From Hexactinellida sp. DTS-2022 (lineage: Eukaryota > Porifera > Hexactinellida), in NCBI GenBank assembly GCA_028753945.1, contig JAPNXP010000008.1:1798001-1862000 (forward strand): DNA of 64,000 bases, given 5' to 3'. A program made the translations under genes and the position numbers. Below the pieces are notes generated by a model. The model did not search any database. It worked only from the letters and a program-made list of their open reading frames with translations, and was not told the DNA's origin. Shown here piece after piece: positions 40,150 through 50,233 of the stretch (its first letter is position 1; every line of letters begins with the position of its first letter).

Positions 40150-41935
40150 TTGGGAAGGATACTGCAACCTTAAGCTTGGAGTGCCACCCTTCAACATCAT
40201 TATTTGTTCTGATTAATTGATTATAAACAGTCCAAATGCTGTTAGCAATCCATGTGTTTTTTATACAGTATATAGTTGGTTAGTGACATTAGTGAGTGAG
40301 TTTCAGCTTTTTGACGCAATCGCCTAAACATTTAAACTATATGTTCAGATGGTAAATACGGCAGCGCCATCAATCGTCTAATGTAAATACGAGTTGACTC
40401 GTCTTCTCTAAAGGTATGATGCGAGTAACTATTAAATATACTTTCCAAAAAATAATTCTAGATAACAATTGGATTTACCTGTAAGCAAGCACAAGTCCAG
40501 TTTCTTGTATTTCCTACAAACAGCCTGTACCCAATGGAATACACAACCCTTTAAACATACTTCTGGTAAAATAGATGGAATTGAAACCCACAACTCTTGT
40601 TGAAATCCAGTACCATTCGTGTGACCACTGGGGCGTTGGGTAAAATATCGCAAACTTGATTTAAAACCAAATTATAATCACTAGTTGTCTAGTTCTACGA
40701 CGTGACATGAGAACGAATACAAGTGGAATTTGTTTGCATGCCTTATGAAAGCACGAATTAAAACAACTGAACAAACGGTTGTTTGACTACCTTAAATGTT
40801 GCATCAAATACCAACACTTAGCAAGTGTGAGTAGATTAAGCATATGTCCAGTTGCAAATACTAAATGTCTGCAATCATCTGCTACAATATCTCGCTGTAA
40901 GAACCCATTTGGATAATGTTCATGGGAAAGAGTAAAATTAATAATTTTCGGGTCCTCAGGGCGAAGCCGATGACGATGTCGATTAGCTGCTAGAGCTAAA
41001 GCTATAGGTTGTGGCAAAGTTTCTAACGGCATGTTTGGGTATACTTGGTCAATAAGAACATCATTAACAATAGCCTGTGCAGGAGTAAATATCTGGGAAC
41101 TGGCCTTATTTTTAATATCTACGCGTATTTTAGTGCTGACTGAAATATCGGCAGAGGGCGGATGAGAATGCGATATTGGACCTAATAAGTTTTTAAAAGA
41201 TACTAATTAAAATAAAGATTGATATATATTTTAATATTATATATAGCTATACTCACCAGGAATTAATCTATTGCCTGATTGAGATACAGTAGCTTTGCAG
41301 TTGGGTCTTTTGGTACAAGTCCATCTTGTGACAATTTTTCCCCCTAACCTTCATAGTATAACTGAATCCCCTACTATCGAATAATGCGGGATTTCCCCTT
41401 TGACTTCCGGTACTTAATATTTGATAGTCCTTCCTTGGGTTTCCGAATGATGAGCATTCACAGGATTATCATCATCCAGAGAGTCTTCATGGGAATTTAT
41501 AGAAGTATGAATTATTCCCATATCGAATGAGCTACCAGAGGAGTTTACACCTGAAACGGGTATATCTATTGTTCCCTCGGTATGTACGGATTGTTTGGAG
41601 GATGAGTATATGATACTTTCATAATTAGATAGTGGTGGGGATATTGAGATAGGCGGAGAGTGAATTGGTGTACTAACCAAAACTGGAAGGAAAATTGTGC
41701 TGTTGTTGTTTAGAGTATGTAATATAATTTGCTCAGTTTCTGGATCGGGATCTTCACTGCGACAAGATTTACAGCGCCAGTTTATGGATAATTCGTTTCG
41801 AACTGCTTCCCTATATGTTTCTTGAGAAACCCCCTTTCCACATACACGATGAAACCAACCTCCACAAGGTTCACATTGTAAACCCTGTTGCCTTGGCCTC
41901 ACAACTTGGTCACACTCGATGCATAGTTCTGACAT
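40150..41935 (-). pseudogene. PHD-FLYWCH-MULE transposase, broken
   Basis: Minus strand, starting MSELCIECDQVVRPRQQG: a PHD-like finger (CIEC, CEPCGGWFHRVC, CKSC), a Ser/Pro/acidic linker, then a FLYWCH finger (FSYTMKVRGK, TRWTCTKRPNCKATV) with a 1-nt shift near 41330. A splice donor GTGAGTATAG follows at 41259, and the next block (about 41190-40790) has QIFTPAQAIVNDVL and ADDCRHLVFATGHML, then AKCWYL and a frameshifted DATFKVVKQPFVQLF with the first catalytic Asp. Further on are LKGCVFHWVQAV (about 40530) and WIANSIWTVYNQ, IRTNNDVEGWHSKLK (about 40175-40255). All are FLYWCH-MULE landmarks. At least three frameshifts. Confidence 0.85.
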
Positions 41936-42090
41936 GCAAAAATAAATTATATTCATACAAAAGTTGGTATTTAAGGCAGTACTTAAATGTCATGACAGTG
42001 GTTATGGGGTTTCAATGGTTTTTGAGCTATGAATGGAATTAATAAATGACACAAATTTGTTGATTTTGAAGGTGTTATGTCCTTCCAAAA

Positions 42091-42137
42091 TTCCTGTTCT
42101 ATTGTACATACTTAGTAAGTATGTACAATAGAACAGG
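42091..42137. repeat. Perfect 23-bp palindrome, 1-nt spacer
   Basis: tcctgttctattgtacata continuing to ctta, a single g at 42114, then the exact complement to 42137. Cruciform or terminator-like geometry, with no T-run or gene end nearby. Confidence 0.9.
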
Positions 42138-42157
42138 AAATTTCAAATTTGCAGGGA

Positions 42158-42200
42158 CAATTTTTTGAAAGTGTAAGTATTACTTACACTTTCAAAAAAT
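42158..42200. repeat. Second perfect palindrome, 21-bp arms
   Basis: aattttttgaaagtgtaag-ta, a single t at 42179, then the exact complement. It lies 20 bp after the first palindrome with unrelated arm sequence. Confidence 0.9.
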
Positions 42201-42608
42201 TAACCTGTAAATTTGAAACTATTTGGTATTTGGGACGAGTTAGTATGTAGTATAAGTCGTAATAAGTACAAGTTGACTGGCAATCTACTACAATAGTATT
42301 TTATAGTATATTTGGCTTCAGTGATGATTTCAATTTAGAAAAAATAGAAAAACTTTTTTATTTCTTAACCGATTTTAGTGATCTTTAGCTCAATCTTCAT
42401 GTCTCGACGTGTTATATCACGTGGCATACAGTGATTTTGACCATCATTGAAAAGTAGGGGGGTGTAAGATAGTGCAATTGTACCCAAATGTATACAAACA
42501 CTATCCCTGTAATTGCCCCTCTCGAATTTAAATTGTTTTTGAGCTTTAATTTATTTTCTACATCCTTATTGATGTCATTTTAGTTCTAATTTATTTGTGA
42601 ATTTTCCG

Positions 42609-43370
42609 ATGTCATTGAGAGATGATCAGGTTATAATATTATCGGCTGTTCGTACTCCAATTGCTAAATTTAATGGTCAACTCAGTACTATTTCAGCTCC
42701 AAAACTTGGTTCAATTGTTTTGAAAGAATGCCTGTCTCGTAGTAAAATAATATGTGGTCAATTATCAGAAATTATTCTTGGTCAATTACTTACTGCAGGT
42801 CAGGGTTTAAATCCTGCCAGGCAAGCTGCTCTTTTATCTAATTTTCTTCCTTCAATTCCTGCTTTTACAGTAAATATGGCATGTGCTTCAGGTTTAAAAT
42901 CAGTATTGTTGGGGTTTCAATCATTGCGTATTGGAGATGGGACATTTGTTTTGGCTGGGGGACAGGAAAATATGAGTCTTTCACCTCACTCTATATTGAT
43001 TCGAAAATCAATAAAATTTGGAAACACAAATTTAGTTGATACTATGTTGAATGATTCTTTAATAGATCCAATTCTTCATGAACCTATGGGTTTTACTGCT
43101 GAACGCGTAGCTAGAGTATATGGAATTTCAAGACAGGATCAAGACGAATTTTCGTTTCTCTCACATTTTCGTGCTAATCAGGCCATTGCAGGTAATACTT
43201 TTGAATCTGAAACGGTATCTTTATCTTTGAAATCACCAGTCAACTCAATTCCAGTTCTGTTTAGTTTAGATGAGGGTCCACGAACAAATGTTTCTTTACA
43301 CAACTTATCACAATTACAACCATATTGGTTAACTGATGGCTCCGGATCTGTCACGGCAGGTTTTGATTAA
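42609..43370 (+). CDS. ACAT2: Acetyl-CoA C-acetyltransferase (thiolase), truncated
   Basis: Thiolase condensing two acetyl-CoA to acetoacetyl-CoA (or the reverse). Starting at ATG 42609 (a GTG 12 bp upstream is not used), 253 codons open with VIILSAVRTPIAKFNGQ; the nucleophile is Cys92 in NMACASGLKSV, then IGDGTFVLAGGQENMSLSPH and MGFTAERVARVYGISRQDQDEF. The usual length is about 390-400; here the reading stops just after DGSGSVTAG, before the His and second-Cys active-site motifs. At this point GCAG|GTTTTG could be a splice donor, so the rest may lie in a later exon, though none was found to 47 kb. No PTS or presequence, so the cytosolic ACAT2 type is likeliest. The reading is otherwise undamaged. 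Confidence 0.85.
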   Translation: MSLRDDQVIILSAVRTPIAKFNGQLSTISAPKLGSIVLKECLSRSKIICGQLSEIILGQLLTAGQGLNPARQAALLSNFLPSIPAFTVNMACASGLKSVLLGFQSLRIGDGTFVLAGGQENMSLSPHSILIRKSIKFGNTNLVDTMLNDSLIDPILHEPMGFTAERVARVYGISRQDQDEFSFLSHFRANQAIAGNTFESETVSLSLKSPVNSIPVLFSLDEGPRTNVSLHNLSQLQPYWLTDGSGSVTAGFD

Positions 43371-43378
43371 TACTTTTA

Positions 43379-43518
43379 TGGGTCATTCAAACATTACGTA
43401 ACGCTTCCAAGGGGGAATGGGTCAACGAATGTGATATACCATGCTTTTTTTTAAAAAAAAGCCCAGGGAATTCTAATTTCCTAGAATTTTGCGTTGCGTA
43501 ACACTTGAATGAACCATT
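43379..43518. mobile_element. Tc1/mariner-like MITE after the thiolase exon
   Basis: tgggtcattcaaacattacg and tgcgtaacacttgaatgaacca are inverted ends of a type common in mariner-like MITEs. The 2-bp flank is AT/AT rather than a clean TA. It starts 9 bp after the thiolase stop codon. Confidence 0.6.
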
Positions 43519-43811
43519 ATATTCATTACAATAATATTGTGCTTTTTGACCATTTGCAGTTCTGGAAATAGGAACTGCTATAAACAACTGCACAGCTAAG
43601 AATCTTTTAGCATGAAATTTCGAAATGTTATTCATTACATATTTATTTCGGTTAGTCACCATCTAAATTCACATATAGAACCTTATCATTCTATACTTTA
43701 ATGCAATGCCGCTGTTGAATACACTTGGACCATGTATGTTATCGATTTTATTTAATAATGACATTGACATGCAAATATGCTATGTACTAATTTAGGTAAC
43801 TATTAGTTTTT

Positions 43812-43908
43812 ATGAATCCACCACCCATAATATAAATATTGCATCACTAGGAAGAATTTATCCACCACCCATAATATAAATATTGCATCACTAGGAAGAA
43901 TTTTTTAT
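43812..43908. repeat. 47-bp tandem duplication
   Basis: Two adjacent copies of tccaccacccataatataa followed by atattgcatcactagg-aagaattt. Confidence 0.85.
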
Positions 43909-43962
43909 TTATTTTATTTATTATCTCATCTCAAACAAACACAAGTATCAGAAGAATAAATA

Positions 43963-44221
43963 CCGTATTTATTCGAATAGTAGCCTAGGAAATTATTGTT
44001 TTTAGGCCATTTTTATCAATAATTTTTGTGCTTCTCGAGAATATCACATGTTGATACTACAATTTATTTAGTAGAATCGGTTGATAATCGTATTGCGACT
44101 AATATTAGATAAATAAATTTACTCAGGGTTTCGGTAGTAAATTTGTATATGCTAATTTGGGGAGGCTATTATTGGAGGTAGGCGATTATTCGAATAGGCG
44201 CTACTATTAGAGTATATACGG
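43963..44221. mobile_element. Tc1/mariner-type MITE, 259 bp
   Basis: Ends CCGTATTTATTCGAATAGTA and tactattagagtatatacgg are imperfect inverted copies, flanked by TA (43961-43962, 44222-44223). Related cgaatagtag words occur at 39053. Confidence 0.7.
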
Positions 44222-44332
44222 TATAGCTAAAGAATAAGATCGAAAAGTATTCAAGAGTAGAGTAATAAGCTAATCTATGTGTCATTATAAGAAGTCCATC
44301 TCTTTAAGTATTGGTAATTAAGTAAAAGAGTT

Positions 44333-45811
44333 GTACTGTTGTTGTATGACAGTTTTACTACCATGACAAACTCACTACCTCTATTACTAGGCTGGTATGA
44401 TACAGAGGGGGGTGCTCTGGAATCCCCCCCCCCCCCCCCACAACAAAAGTTCCCCCATCCCAGAAATTGACTAGTACCATGGATGTTCTCTATCCATGAC
44501 AGAATTACAACCCTTTGATCGTGACTTGAGCTCTCATCACGCAAATCTTAGTTCTACTTTCACTATTACTATGCATTTTTAATGCTTTCTTTCTTTCTTT
44601 ACTTGACTAAATACAAACAGTATGTATTCATATAGGAAATATTTACTTGTATCTTTAAAAGATTTTATTGAATTTGACTTGCTCAATCATCTATATAATA
44701 GACAATTACACATCCGCTTTCCCCATATTCATTATTCAATTGGTTAATTAATTAATATGTATACGGTAGTATTGTGAACGATATAGCAAATAGATAATTA
44801 TTTTAACATCGGAGATAGGACCTTTTTTATTATTTAACAATACATAACCTATTGGGAAATCTGAGAAAATATTAGCTGTCAAAAACCGTATCGCTCTACT
44901 AAAAAAAAAAGTTGTAGTACGACTATGTATCATGTCAATTCATAGCCTGAGGCACGCATTTTAAAATTTGGTCTCGCGAATTTTGTCGAGTTCAATAAAT
45001 CACTCGGAAAAATTACATGGGAAAAAAAATTCTCAACCTTTGAATATTGAGAGATATTCATTATAGTGGGGTCAAAAATTAAGGTTCCGTGACCAACCTC
45101 TGGCTAGTTAAGTTTTATGCCTGATTCTGATACTTCAGGATATAACTCGCGATTTAAGCTCCCATGCCGCTCTAGAAAGTTTGGGCAAACTTATTTATAG
45201 CGACGAATTCAATGGGCCTCCGGCAACCATTTTTAAAAATTAAGGCCCCTCTCTGAACATTTCATAAATTGAGATTAGAGTATTTTTGAACAGTATGCAA
45301 TAAGTAGTAGCTGCACTGAAAATTTCAACTCAATCGGGACTATACTTTTAATGTAATAACCTTTTGAAGATTCTTACGTCATTTGTCACCATGGGAGGTC
45401 CCTTCTTTAAACTATTTTTTTAAGGGATTTGAAGCATATCTCACCGTGACCAACCTCTAGCCAGAGGTTGGTCACGGAACCTTAATTTTTGACCCCACTA
45501 TTATTGTATGTGATTTCTTTTAAATTGATGACTAGAATAAATAAGATAAATTATTACCATTTCCTAGTATATATTAATAATACATACTGTTTGTATTTAG
45601 TCAAGTAGAAGAATGAAACAAACCATTAAAAGTGCATAGTAATAGTGAATGAAGAACAAAGAGTTTCGTGAATCGTGATGAGAACACAAGTCATGATCAA
45701 AGGGTAGTAATTCTGTCATGTAAGGTAGTAAATCCGTCATGGATAGAGAACATCCATGGTACTAGTAATAGAGGTAGTAAGTCTGTCATGGTAGTAAAAC
45801 TTGTAGGGGCT
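44333..45811. mobile_element. Foldback element with ~320-bp arms
   Basis: The left arm (from tactgttgttgtatgacag, with accatggatgttctctatcc and tactttcactattactatgc) is inverted at 45590-45811. The right arm lacks its last ~20 bp, where a GC-rich element begins. The arms resemble the 16837-17273 foldback. A mariner-type MITE (45066-45498) is nested. Confidence 0.65.
45066..45498. mobile_element. Tc1/mariner-type MITE, 433 bp, 43-bp TIRs
   Basis: Nearly perfect inverted ends GTGGGGTCAAAAATTAAGG ... ccttaatttttgaccccac, extending over ggttccgtgaccaacctctgg, with TA on both sides (45064-45065, 45499-45500). Non-coding. Confidence 0.85.
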
Positions 45812-45883
45812 CGTTTGGAGGGGGGCCCCCCCCAGATTCGAGGGAGCCCACCCCCCCAAATTGAAAATCTTATTATATTTAGG

Positions 45884-46461
45884 CAGGGATGGATCCAGCA
45901 CAAAATATCTGGGGGGTGCAATGCCCTGGGTTGGACCTTAGAGTTATGGATGCCGTGGGAAGCGCCCGCGGGTCAACTGCCAGTTTTTGACGTTCTTTTT
46001 TAAGAACTGCATTTGAGAAGACATCTTTCAAGAAAGTTGAAATATATTTAATATACCTCAAAGGAATCTATTATAAATTCATACATAACTATAAATTAAT
46101 AATTAATTAATTAAACTATCCATTAACCAACAATGACAATGAATCAACAGTTAATGATAAATAAATTTCATGACATTTGATATATTTCGTTACAAAGTAT
46201 TCACAGAAAAAAATACTCTGATATATTTCGCTTGAGTAACCTCTGAAATTGTGCCACTCCCTATGTTTATATAATTTTTGCAACCCAGGGTCTAGAATTG
46301 AACACTCCTAACTGTAACTGTACTAAAGTCACTATGTATGAAATTTTGTATTACTCTATGGGGACGTTCGGCTGTTTTAGCGCTCCTAAACGAAAACTAT
46401 TCACAATTTATACGCCTTCCTGGGTAAATCCTGGTGGAACCCCCCGGTGGATCTATCCCTG
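45884..46461. mobile_element. hAT non-autonomous element, 578 bp
   Basis: Ends CAGGGATGGATCCAGC and ggtggatctatccctg, perfect 8-bp duplication TATTTAGG (45876-45883, 46462-46469). It lies within a GC-rich frame whose outer ends (tttggaggggggccccc near 45817, aggcccccctccaaa near 46568) are themselves inverted copies, suggesting an older host element. Confidence 0.9.
46286..46433. mobile_element. Small hAT MITE nested in the 578-bp element
   Basis: Ends CAGGGTCTAGAATT and aaatcctg; flanking 8-mers ttgcaacc and gtggaacc match at six positions. The interior has ttttagcgctcctaaac, as in 2082-2265. Confidence 0.55.
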
Positions 46462-46589
46462 TATTTAGGGGGGATCCCCCAAATTTTAACAGTGTAATCT
46501 ATTTCGTAATTCCCCCCAGCCCCCCCCCCCCCCCCCCCATTTAAATTGTACACTAGTTCTAATTTTGAGGAGGCCCCCCTCCAAACTTG

Positions 46590-47140
46590 TTATCCTGCTG
46601 GAAAAACTATTTATCATATCAACTCGTCATTATTTAACAATTTGGGGTTTACAAATATTGACATTTCAAGATTGTATAGTGGCAAGTGGTCATTTTCAGA
46701 CTTGAAAGTAGAGATATTTGGTATTTTCAGGGTGTGAATGTGATTTTTTAGCGAGGAAACATAAAAATAATAGTTTGAATATAGCAACAATTATATTAAA
46801 TAAGACTCAGAGATTGTGTTAAGTCTGGGATAATTAATGTAGACTGGGGAAAAGGCTTTTGTCTACCTTATTTCTGATGATCCGCCTTAAATCCTTCCCT
46901 GTTTTATCGTTATTGTAAATTAGGATGATTTAGATAAGTTGGTGTTTGGGGCTTGCTGACTGGAATTAAGTAATTTTCAGATAAACTAATTATTTCTTGG
47001 GCACTGCTAACAATTAAATTTAAAATTTGATGGCATACTTAGTGAGTAGTAAGGCAGTATTTATTAAGGATTCCTTAATTAAGAGTGATATATATTAATT
47101 GCAAATTAATTTGATAATATTAAGTAACTTGTAAATATTT
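46590..47140. other. AT-rich intergenic DNA
   Basis: No gene, repeat or palindrome of note. Confidence 0.4.
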
Positions 47141-47278
47141 TATTATGTTGTATGCGATTTGTCAAATATATATTGACTCCTTCATTTATATTTATGCATA
47201 CCGCTATTCGCATGCTCTTATATACTGTATAATGATAAAACGTATTCAAATTTTATCAAAATATCCCAATTTTATTAT

Positions 47279-47600
47279 GGATGAAAGTGAACCAGAGACA
47301 GCATCGACCGATTTACAAGGTTTTGATGAACCACTAATCAAATATTACCTGATTTCTCTGAAATCTCATCCGACATGTTCTCTTCTTTGGATTTAATTAA
47401 GTGGTTCAACTGGACAGCATAGAATGTATACATTACATATTTCTTATCTCAATTGGAAGCAATGCCGTAGGGGGAAAGAAAAAAATCCCGATCTGATCTT
47501 ACATTCGATTGAGAATATTAAGTTAAGCCTAGTACCAAGGAAAATTCAAAGCTATTCAGAAATTCATTCAAAACGACTTTCCGAATATCTCCTTAAAGGT
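47279..47600 (+). other. Possible exon(s) upstream of the integrase fragment
   Basis: MDESEPETASTDLQGFDEP opens an acidic reading at 47277 and, in other frames, KKNPDLILHSIENIK and SYSEIHSKRLSEYLLKG end at a plausible donor (aaag|gttagttc, 47598). This could be the 5' part of the integrase gene that resumes at 47993 after a tttgctag acceptor. No family recognised. Confidence 0.3.
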
Positions 47601-47992
47601 TAGTTCATTATTTAAATATGTTTAGTAAGTTAATTTTATATTCTGCTAATGCTCAATCATGATATCATTTCTAACTATCTGATCTAGTTTCAACCTTCTT
47701 TGCAAGTTCTCTGTTTGAAATCCCCTTATATGATTTTAGTGAAAATACTCAACTTTGACTTCACTGGTTGAATATGTCACAGTCATAGAACTTTTTTTTA
47801 AATTAAGTAAGTATATAATGCATTAAACAGATTTCGGACATCGATACGATTAGGGACGTAGGCGCTGTAATAGCTGGCGAAAGTTATAGAATTATCACTG
47901 ATTCGATGCAATGTATTTAAACAAAATCCGAATATATGACTGAGCTATGCGCAGAATACCTCGTTTTAATTTAATATCTAGTTTCATTTAAA

Positions 47993-48560
47993 TCTTTGCT
48001 AGGATACACATCATGGATTTTACTGAAAAAAGGAGATAAAATAGTGATGTCAGATGGAATGTTACCAATTGCTATAGGATGGTTCCATGATAAACTCCAA
48101 CATCCAAAATATACAGGGCTTATTAGATTCCTAAAATATAATTTCCACATTTGGGGCGTTGCTAATGACAGTATTAAGAATTCTTATACTGAATTGAATT
48201 TTGAATTATGCCTGTCTAATCTCGTTCCCCCAAACAAAGGACACCACAAACATATAAAAACTTTTGCAGTCTTTGAACGAGTGCAAATAGATCTCACACA
48301 GATTGCATTCGATAGTCAAGATATTCTTTCTAAAAAGGTTATAAATTGATTTTGACAATAATTGATTGTTTTTCTAAAAATGCATGGGCTTTCCATTGCA
48401 ATCAAAGAAAACAAACCCAATCTGTAGGATACTCTGTGATTTGTTCACAAAGAAGGTGTTCCAACGATTTACAAAGCGACAATTTAGGGGAGTTTATATC
48501 GAACATAATCAAGTTTGTAATGCCTTAACTTGGAATCAAATTGCTAAATGCATCACAGTG
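47993..48560 (+). pseudogene. Retroviral-type integrase fragment
   Basis: Reads FHDKLQHPKYTGLIRFLKYN (part of the HHCC zinc region), a Cys-poor linker, then FERVQIDLTQIAF with the first catalytic Asp, a frameshifted TIIDCFSKNAWAF, and LQSDNLGEFI with the second Asp (SDNGxEF type). Downstream parts are lost. Two or more frameshifts. It is of the same general class as the integrase C-terminus at 3.2 kb, and the two do not overlap, so they could be halves of one family. No LTR found. Confidence 0.75.
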
Positions 48561-48899
48561 GTCATAGCAGGAGAAAAATTGTGAAATTTAGGTTGTTAAT
48601 ATTTAATTATTTAATTCTGAGAATGCTTATATAGAGCTGAGCTTTGTAGAGTTCAGATTTTTCCCATACTAAAAGCCCAGGCTTACTTTCTAAAGGTCAA
48701 TTTAAGAGCTTGGGAAAACTGACCTTTCTCAGTGCCTGAATACACATACTGAAAAACTGAACATTACTAGAGCTGAGCTCTATATAAGTAATTTCTTACT
48801 TCTAAATTGAAGTTCTAATGAATTCAGCATACTCGAAAACCTAGAAAAGTTTCAGCAGTGGATAATTATTAAAGATATAGATGTTTGATATAAGCTCAC

Positions 48900-49880
48900 C
48901 GGTTATAAGAACATATGGGATATATGCACACTATTTTGGAAAACGGTTGCCATATACCCTGTATAATTTATGTCGGGGTGCAACTTCAGTAATAAACACC
49001 TAGATTTAGTGGAGTTAGGCTAAAACGCTATATGGACACGTCTAGAACTCGCTAAATGATGAAGATAGACCAAAAGATCTCTAAAATCGGACAATAATTG
49101 ACAAAGTTACGGCCAAAATCAGTTATAAGCCAAATCCTATGGAGATAATTGATAACATAACAGAAGCCTTTTATATTGTAAACAATGCTATTACAGTAGT
49201 TACTCTTATGCATACAAGCTAAATTTGATTATTACAGAACACATATCTTTATATGTGTCAATTTCCACTCTCTATTTTTAACTTTTCAAAATTTCTGAAG
49301 ATATCAATTTGTTGACAATCATATCCTAATTAATCTCTACACTACATTATTAGATATTTTATATCAATTTTTAATTGCACCATCATCACTAGTTAAACTC
49401 CCCGTATTTTATTAAGAATATTGATCACTTACCAAAGTAACTTAGCTTCGAGAAATAACTAGTAAAATTATTTGATGGGGGTACGCTACCTAAACGTGAC
49501 AATTAAATTAAAAGTTTACTGAGTAGGCAAGCTAGCTAATCGTCTGTAATTAATAACTGTTGGAGCTGCTAATGGGCGTACTGAAATATACCAATTCCAT
49601 ATATTGGTATGCGCTGTCATATTGTGCTCAACACCCTGGAAGCGTTAAGTAAGCTATAATTATACATTAAAGATCATAAATGCATTTCTCATGTAATACT
49701 TTTAGATTAATCAACTGCATTACATTTAATTCTCTCTAATAGTCCACTTTCTATTGCTCTAGTTCTCTACTGGTCCACTTCTATAATTTACTTTTCTCAT
49801 CGTGTTTATATGAATTTAGTGATTGTATGTATATGCGAGATTGTTTTTGAATGTACTAATACTCTGACTATACCGTATGT
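48900..49880. repeat. Left arm of a large foldback locus
   Basis: 48960-49240 (gtcggggtgcaac through gattattacagaacacatat) is inverted at 58842-59130, and 49240-49870 is inverted at 54650-55266. The right arm is thus split in two by P element 2. Arm similarity is roughly 85-90 percent by eye over more than 900 bp. No protein of its own was found. Confidence 0.75.
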
Positions 49881-50233
49881 TAGTTATATTACCTTTGATG
49901 TTACTTAATTAAGACTAAATTCTTTATTAGTCCATGTTCTTTAATAGTCCACCTTTGTCGTTTTCCCACTGGTGGACTATTAGAGAGACAATACAGTACT
50001 GAAGTAAATAACTACCTTAGACAGTTGAGTTATACGCAGTATTTCACCTACCCTTTGCAAATCTGCTCACCTTTGGATTCGCCAATTAAACTATTTCTTA
50101 CCTAAACAATACTAAAATCCCTATTTACCTACCTCAAGCTGAATGGATATGCGAAGTATTATTGCGAACGATAACAAATTTGAAGTTTATACTATATAGC
50201 GCACCCAGATGAAACCCTGATAATATGATATAT

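Noticed and set aside
43387-43662. A 91-aa minus-strand gene after the thiolase
   Set aside because: It runs through a MITE end and has no recognisable domain or start context.
50150-50233. A complete hAT MITE ending gatgaaaccctg at 50225
   Set aside because: Only this right end matches the CAGGGTTTCATC terminus; no left end or duplication found upstream.
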